From positions 1-7,441 of the forward strand of contig JAFMSA010000195.1 of assembly GCA_017353855.1 (NCBI GenBank): 7,441 nt of DNA, in the 5' to 3' direction. The notes under the pieces were generated by a model. That model worked only from the letters and a program-made list of their open reading frames with translations. It had not been told where the DNA came from and did not search any database. The DNA comes from Alphaproteobacteria bacterium. GTDB lineage: Bacteria > Pseudomonadota > Alphaproteobacteria > ATCC43930 > CGMCC-115725. Numbering within the stretch: position 1 is the first letter of the stretch; every line of letters begins with the position of its first letter. Below are positions 5,153-7,441 of this stretch, in pieces. The position numbers were made by a program, and so were the translations under genes.

Positions 5153-7435
5153 ATGAATGATATCCGAGGCCTGCCGCACAGCTCCCATTGGGGGGCGTTT
5201 TCCGTGTTGCTCCGCGACGGCCGCGTCGAAGTCGTGCCGCACCCGCGCGACCCCGCACCGTCTGCGTTGCTCGCTAATATTCCAGCCTCGCTGGAACACC
5301 GGGCGCGGATCGCTCAGCCGATGGTCCGCAGCGGCTGGCTGGAGCGCGGTCCGGGGCCTGATCGCAGGCGAGGACGGGAGTCCTTTGTACCCGTTTCGTG
5401 GCCGCGAGCGCTCGACCTTGTCGCTGCGGAATTGCGCCGCGTCTACCGGGCCGGCGGGCCGGGCACGGTCTTTGGCGGTTCCTACGGCTGGGCGAGCGCC
5501 GGGCGCTTTCACGATGCGCCGCGACAGTTGCACCGCTTCCTGAACATGGCGGGCGGCTACGTCCGCTCGGTCAACAGCTACAGTTCGGGGGCGGCGACGG
5601 TGATCCTGCCGCATGTGATCGGCCCCCAGGAAGTGGTCGCCGGGAGCAATGCGAGTTGGGACGAACTGGTGACGCAGAGCGCGCTCGTGCTTGCGTTCGG
5701 CGGCATGGCACTGAAGAACAATGATGTCGGCGGCGGCGGTACCGGCGAACACATTGCCCTCGCGCGGCTGCGCGCCGCCCGCAGGAACGGCGCCGAATTC
5801 CACCTGATCAGCCCGATACGCGACGACTTGCCCGGCGAGATCGAGGCCCGGTGGCATCCGATCCGCCCGGGCACGGACGTGCCGCTGATGCTCGGCCTGG
5901 CGCATACGCTGGTGAGCGAGGCGCGGCACGATCGCGCTTTTCTCGAGCGGTTCTGTGTGGGCTACGAGAGCTTTGAGGCCTACCTGCTCGGTCACCACGA
6001 CGGCCAACCGAAAGACGCTGCCTGGGCCGCCGCGATCTGCGGCCTGCCGGCCGACGAGATCGTTGAGCTGGTGCGCCGCGCAACGGGACGCCGCACGCTT
6101 GTAACCTGCTCGCAATCACTGCAGCGGGCCGAGCACGGCGAGCAGCCGGTATGGATGGGCGTGGTGCTGGCTGCACTGCTCGGCCAAATCGGACTGCCCG
6201 GCGGGGGCTTCGCGTATGCGCTCGGATCGACCTCGAATACCGGAAAACCGCCTTTGGCGGTGCCGCTTCCGACATTGCCGACGGGCCGCAACAGCATTTG
6301 CGAGTTTATTCCGGTGGCACGCATCGCCGACATGCTGCTGCACCCGGGAGAGGCATTCGACTACGACGGCCGACGGCTGCGTTACCCCGACATCAGGCTG
6401 GTCTACTGGGCCGGCGGCAACCCGTTCCACCATCATCAGGATTTGAACCGGCTACGCGAAGCCTTTGCCCGACCGGATAGCGTCGTCGTTCACGATTCGG
6501 CGTGGACCGCGAGCGCGCGGCACGCCGATATTGTGCTGCCGGCCACCGTCACTCTGGAGCGCGAGGATATCGGAGGCTCGGCCGGGGATCCGCTGTTGGT
6601 GGCGATGCATCGGGCGGTGCCGCGCTATGCGGAAGCACGCGATGATTACGACACCTTCTGCGAGCTGGCCGGGCGCCTTGGGATCGCCGACCGCTTCACC
6701 GAGGGCCGCCCGGCGCGGCAATGGCTGGAGCATCTTTACGAACCAACCCGCCGCGCTCTGCTGGCGCGCGGCGCCGAGGCGCCCGGCTTCGATCAGTTCT
6801 GGGAGGCTGGCGAAGTGGTTTTGCCGACGCTGCCGTGGGGTGGCGGAGCGGTTCGCGCGTTTCGCCGCGATCCCGATCGTTCGCCTTTGCCGACACCGAG
6901 CGGCCGGATCGAGATCACGTCGCGAACGGTCGCGGGTTTCGGGTACGACGACTGCCCGGGCCATCCGGTTTGGCTGCCGCCCAGCGACGCTGCGGGTTCG
7001 CGCTTCCCGCTGCATCTCATTGCCAACCAGCCGTCGACCCGGCTGCACAGCCAACTGGATTTCGGAGCGGCGAGCCTTGCCGCGAAAATCAAAGGCCGCG
7101 AACCGGTCCGTCTCCATAGAGAGGATGCGGCGGCACGAGGCATCAGCGACGGCGATATCGTGCGCCTCTACAATGATCGCGGCGCGTGCCTGGCCGCCGC
7201 GGTTTTGAGCGAGGAGCTGCGCCCCGGGGTCGTCCAGCTCTCGACCGGTGCCTGGTATGACCCCGAGGATCCGGAGCTTGAAAATCCGATGTGCATACAC
7301 GGCAACCCGAACGTACTGACGCGCGACGCCGGTACGTCGAGGCTGGCGCAAGGCTCGACCGGCCAACTCACCGCTGTCCAGGTCGAGCGCTTCGACGGTC
7401 CGTTGCCGCCGGTGAAAGCGTTCGATCCCCCGTAG
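5153..7435 (+). CDS. Molybdopterin-dependent S-/N-oxide reductase, BisC/DMSO reductase family
   Basis: This is a complete 760-residue bis-MGD molybdoenzyme resembling E. coli biotin sulfoxide reductase (BisC, 777 aa) and the DorA/TorZ group. Family members reduce S- or N-oxides such as biotin or methionine sulfoxide, DMSO or TMAO by two electrons. There is no twin-arginine signal and no N-terminal cysteine cluster for an iron-sulfur centre, so a cytoplasmic enzyme without its own Fe-S cluster is expected. Visible marks are SHWGAF (11-16), FGGSYGWASAGRFH (107-120; Y111 and W113 match active-site Tyr114/Trp116 of DorA), GGYVRSVNSYSSGAA (134-148; S144 is the probable Mo ligand), RPGTDVPLMLGLAHTLV (238-254), EHGEQPVW (327-334), LGQIGLPGGGFAYALG (343-358), YWAGGNPFHHHQDLNRL (418-434), ARHADIVLPATVTLERED (455-472), TPSGRIEI (581-588), STRLHSQLDFG (628-638) and GNPNVLTRDAGTSRLAQG (717-734). 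ATG 5153 fits the family N-terminus. An in-frame GTG at 5138 would add five residues and cannot be excluded; GGTGA at 5137-5141 is a weak ribosome site for the ATG. It is transcribed divergently from the MmgE/PrpD gene. The substrate cannot be read from sequence. Confidence 0.94.
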   Translation: MNDIRGLPHSSHWGAFSVLLRDGRVEVVPHPRDPAPSALLANIPASLEHRARIAQPMVRSGWLERGPGPDRRRGRESFVPVSWPRALDLVAAELRRVYRAGGPGTVFGGSYGWASAGRFHDAPRQLHRFLNMAGGYVRSVNSYSSGAATVILPHVIGPQEVVAGSNASWDELVTQSALVLAFGGMALKNNDVGGGGTGEHIALARLRAARRNGAEFHLISPIRDDLPGEIEARWHPIRPGTDVPLMLGLAHTLVSEARHDRAFLERFCVGYESFEAYLLGHHDGQPKDAAWAAAICGLPADEIVELVRRATGRRTLVTCSQSLQRAEHGEQPVWMGVVLAALLGQIGLPGGGFAYALGSTSNTGKPPLAVPLPTLPTGRNSICEFIPVARIADMLLHPGEAFDYDGRRLRYPDIRLVYWAGGNPFHHHQDLNRLREAFARPDSVVVHDSAWTASARHADIVLPATVTLEREDIGGSAGDPLLVAMHRAVPRYAEARDDYDTFCELAGRLGIADRFTEGRPARQWLEHLYEPTRRALLARGAEAPGFDQFWEAGEVVLPTLPWGGGAVRAFRRDPDRSPLPTPSGRIEITSRTVAGFGYDDCPGHPVWLPPSDAAGSRFPLHLIANQPSTRLHSQLDFGAASLAAKIKGREPVRLHREDAAARGISDGDIVRLYNDRGACLAAAVLSEELRPGVVQLSTGAWYDPEDPELENPMCIHGNPNVLTRDAGTSRLAQGSTGQLTAVQVERFDGPLPPVKAFDPP

Positions 7436-7441
7436 TTCGGG

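Noticed and set aside
5105..6115. 336-codon minus-strand frame antisense to the molybdoenzyme
   Set aside because: It lies opposite a strongly conserved coding frame and has no recognisable motif; a typical antisense shadow.
6452..7366. 304-codon minus-strand frame antisense to the 3' half of the molybdoenzyme
   Set aside because: Arg/Ala-rich, no family resemblance, and fully opposite the conserved C-terminal molybdopterin-binding region.
1..7441. CRISPR arrays, tRNA/rRNA genes, insertion sequences or phage/defence genes
   Set aside because: No regularly spaced repeats, cloverleaf sequence, transposase, integrase or defence-family protein could be seen on either strand.

Overview
The window is GC-rich DNA with long open frames and dense, short-spaced genes. 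It fits an alphaproteobacterium of the Hyphomicrobiales (Bradyrhizobium or Rhodopseudomonas type). That placement rests on the style of the protein families, above all the BisC-like molybdoenzyme, and is inference because there is no marker gene. No rRNA, tRNA, CRISPR array, transposase, phage gene or integrase is visible.

Layout, left to right. Positions 1-563 hold no recognisable gene, only a 7-bp inverted repeat at 421-440 and an unassigned Shine-Dalgarno/ATG pair near 506-520. Positions 564-1568 (+) encode a luciferase-like flavin-dependent oxidoreductase of the YhbW/MsnO8 type. Its stop overlaps by 4 bp the GTG of a second flavin monooxygenase gene of the NtaA/SnaA/DszA/SoxA type. That second gene is wrecked: it survives only as its first ~50 codons and its last ~100 codons, split over several frames (1565-2109). 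On the opposite strand, converging on this relic, lie an MmgE/PrpD-family gene (5067-3655), a possible 69-residue small ORF (3607-3398) and a concentrative nucleoside transporter gene (3351-2110), in that transcriptional order. An AT-rich divergent promoter region at about 5080-5152, with a 10-bp direct repeat and an 11-bp palindrome, separates this unit from a complete cytoplasmic BisC/DMSO-reductase-family molybdoenzyme gene (5153-7435, +).

The genes look like an accessory catabolic or redox island: one intact and one decayed flavin monooxygenase, a dehydratase/decarboxylase-fold enzyme, a nucleoside-type permease and an S-/N-oxide reductase. No common pathway can be proved from sequence. 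The more informative details are the NtaA-type relic, the apparent replacement of both family lysines by arginine in the PrpD-fold protein, hydrophobic residues at the base-recognition positions of the transporter, and the repeat-bearing divergent promoter. I see no convincing evidence of a wholly new multi-gene system.
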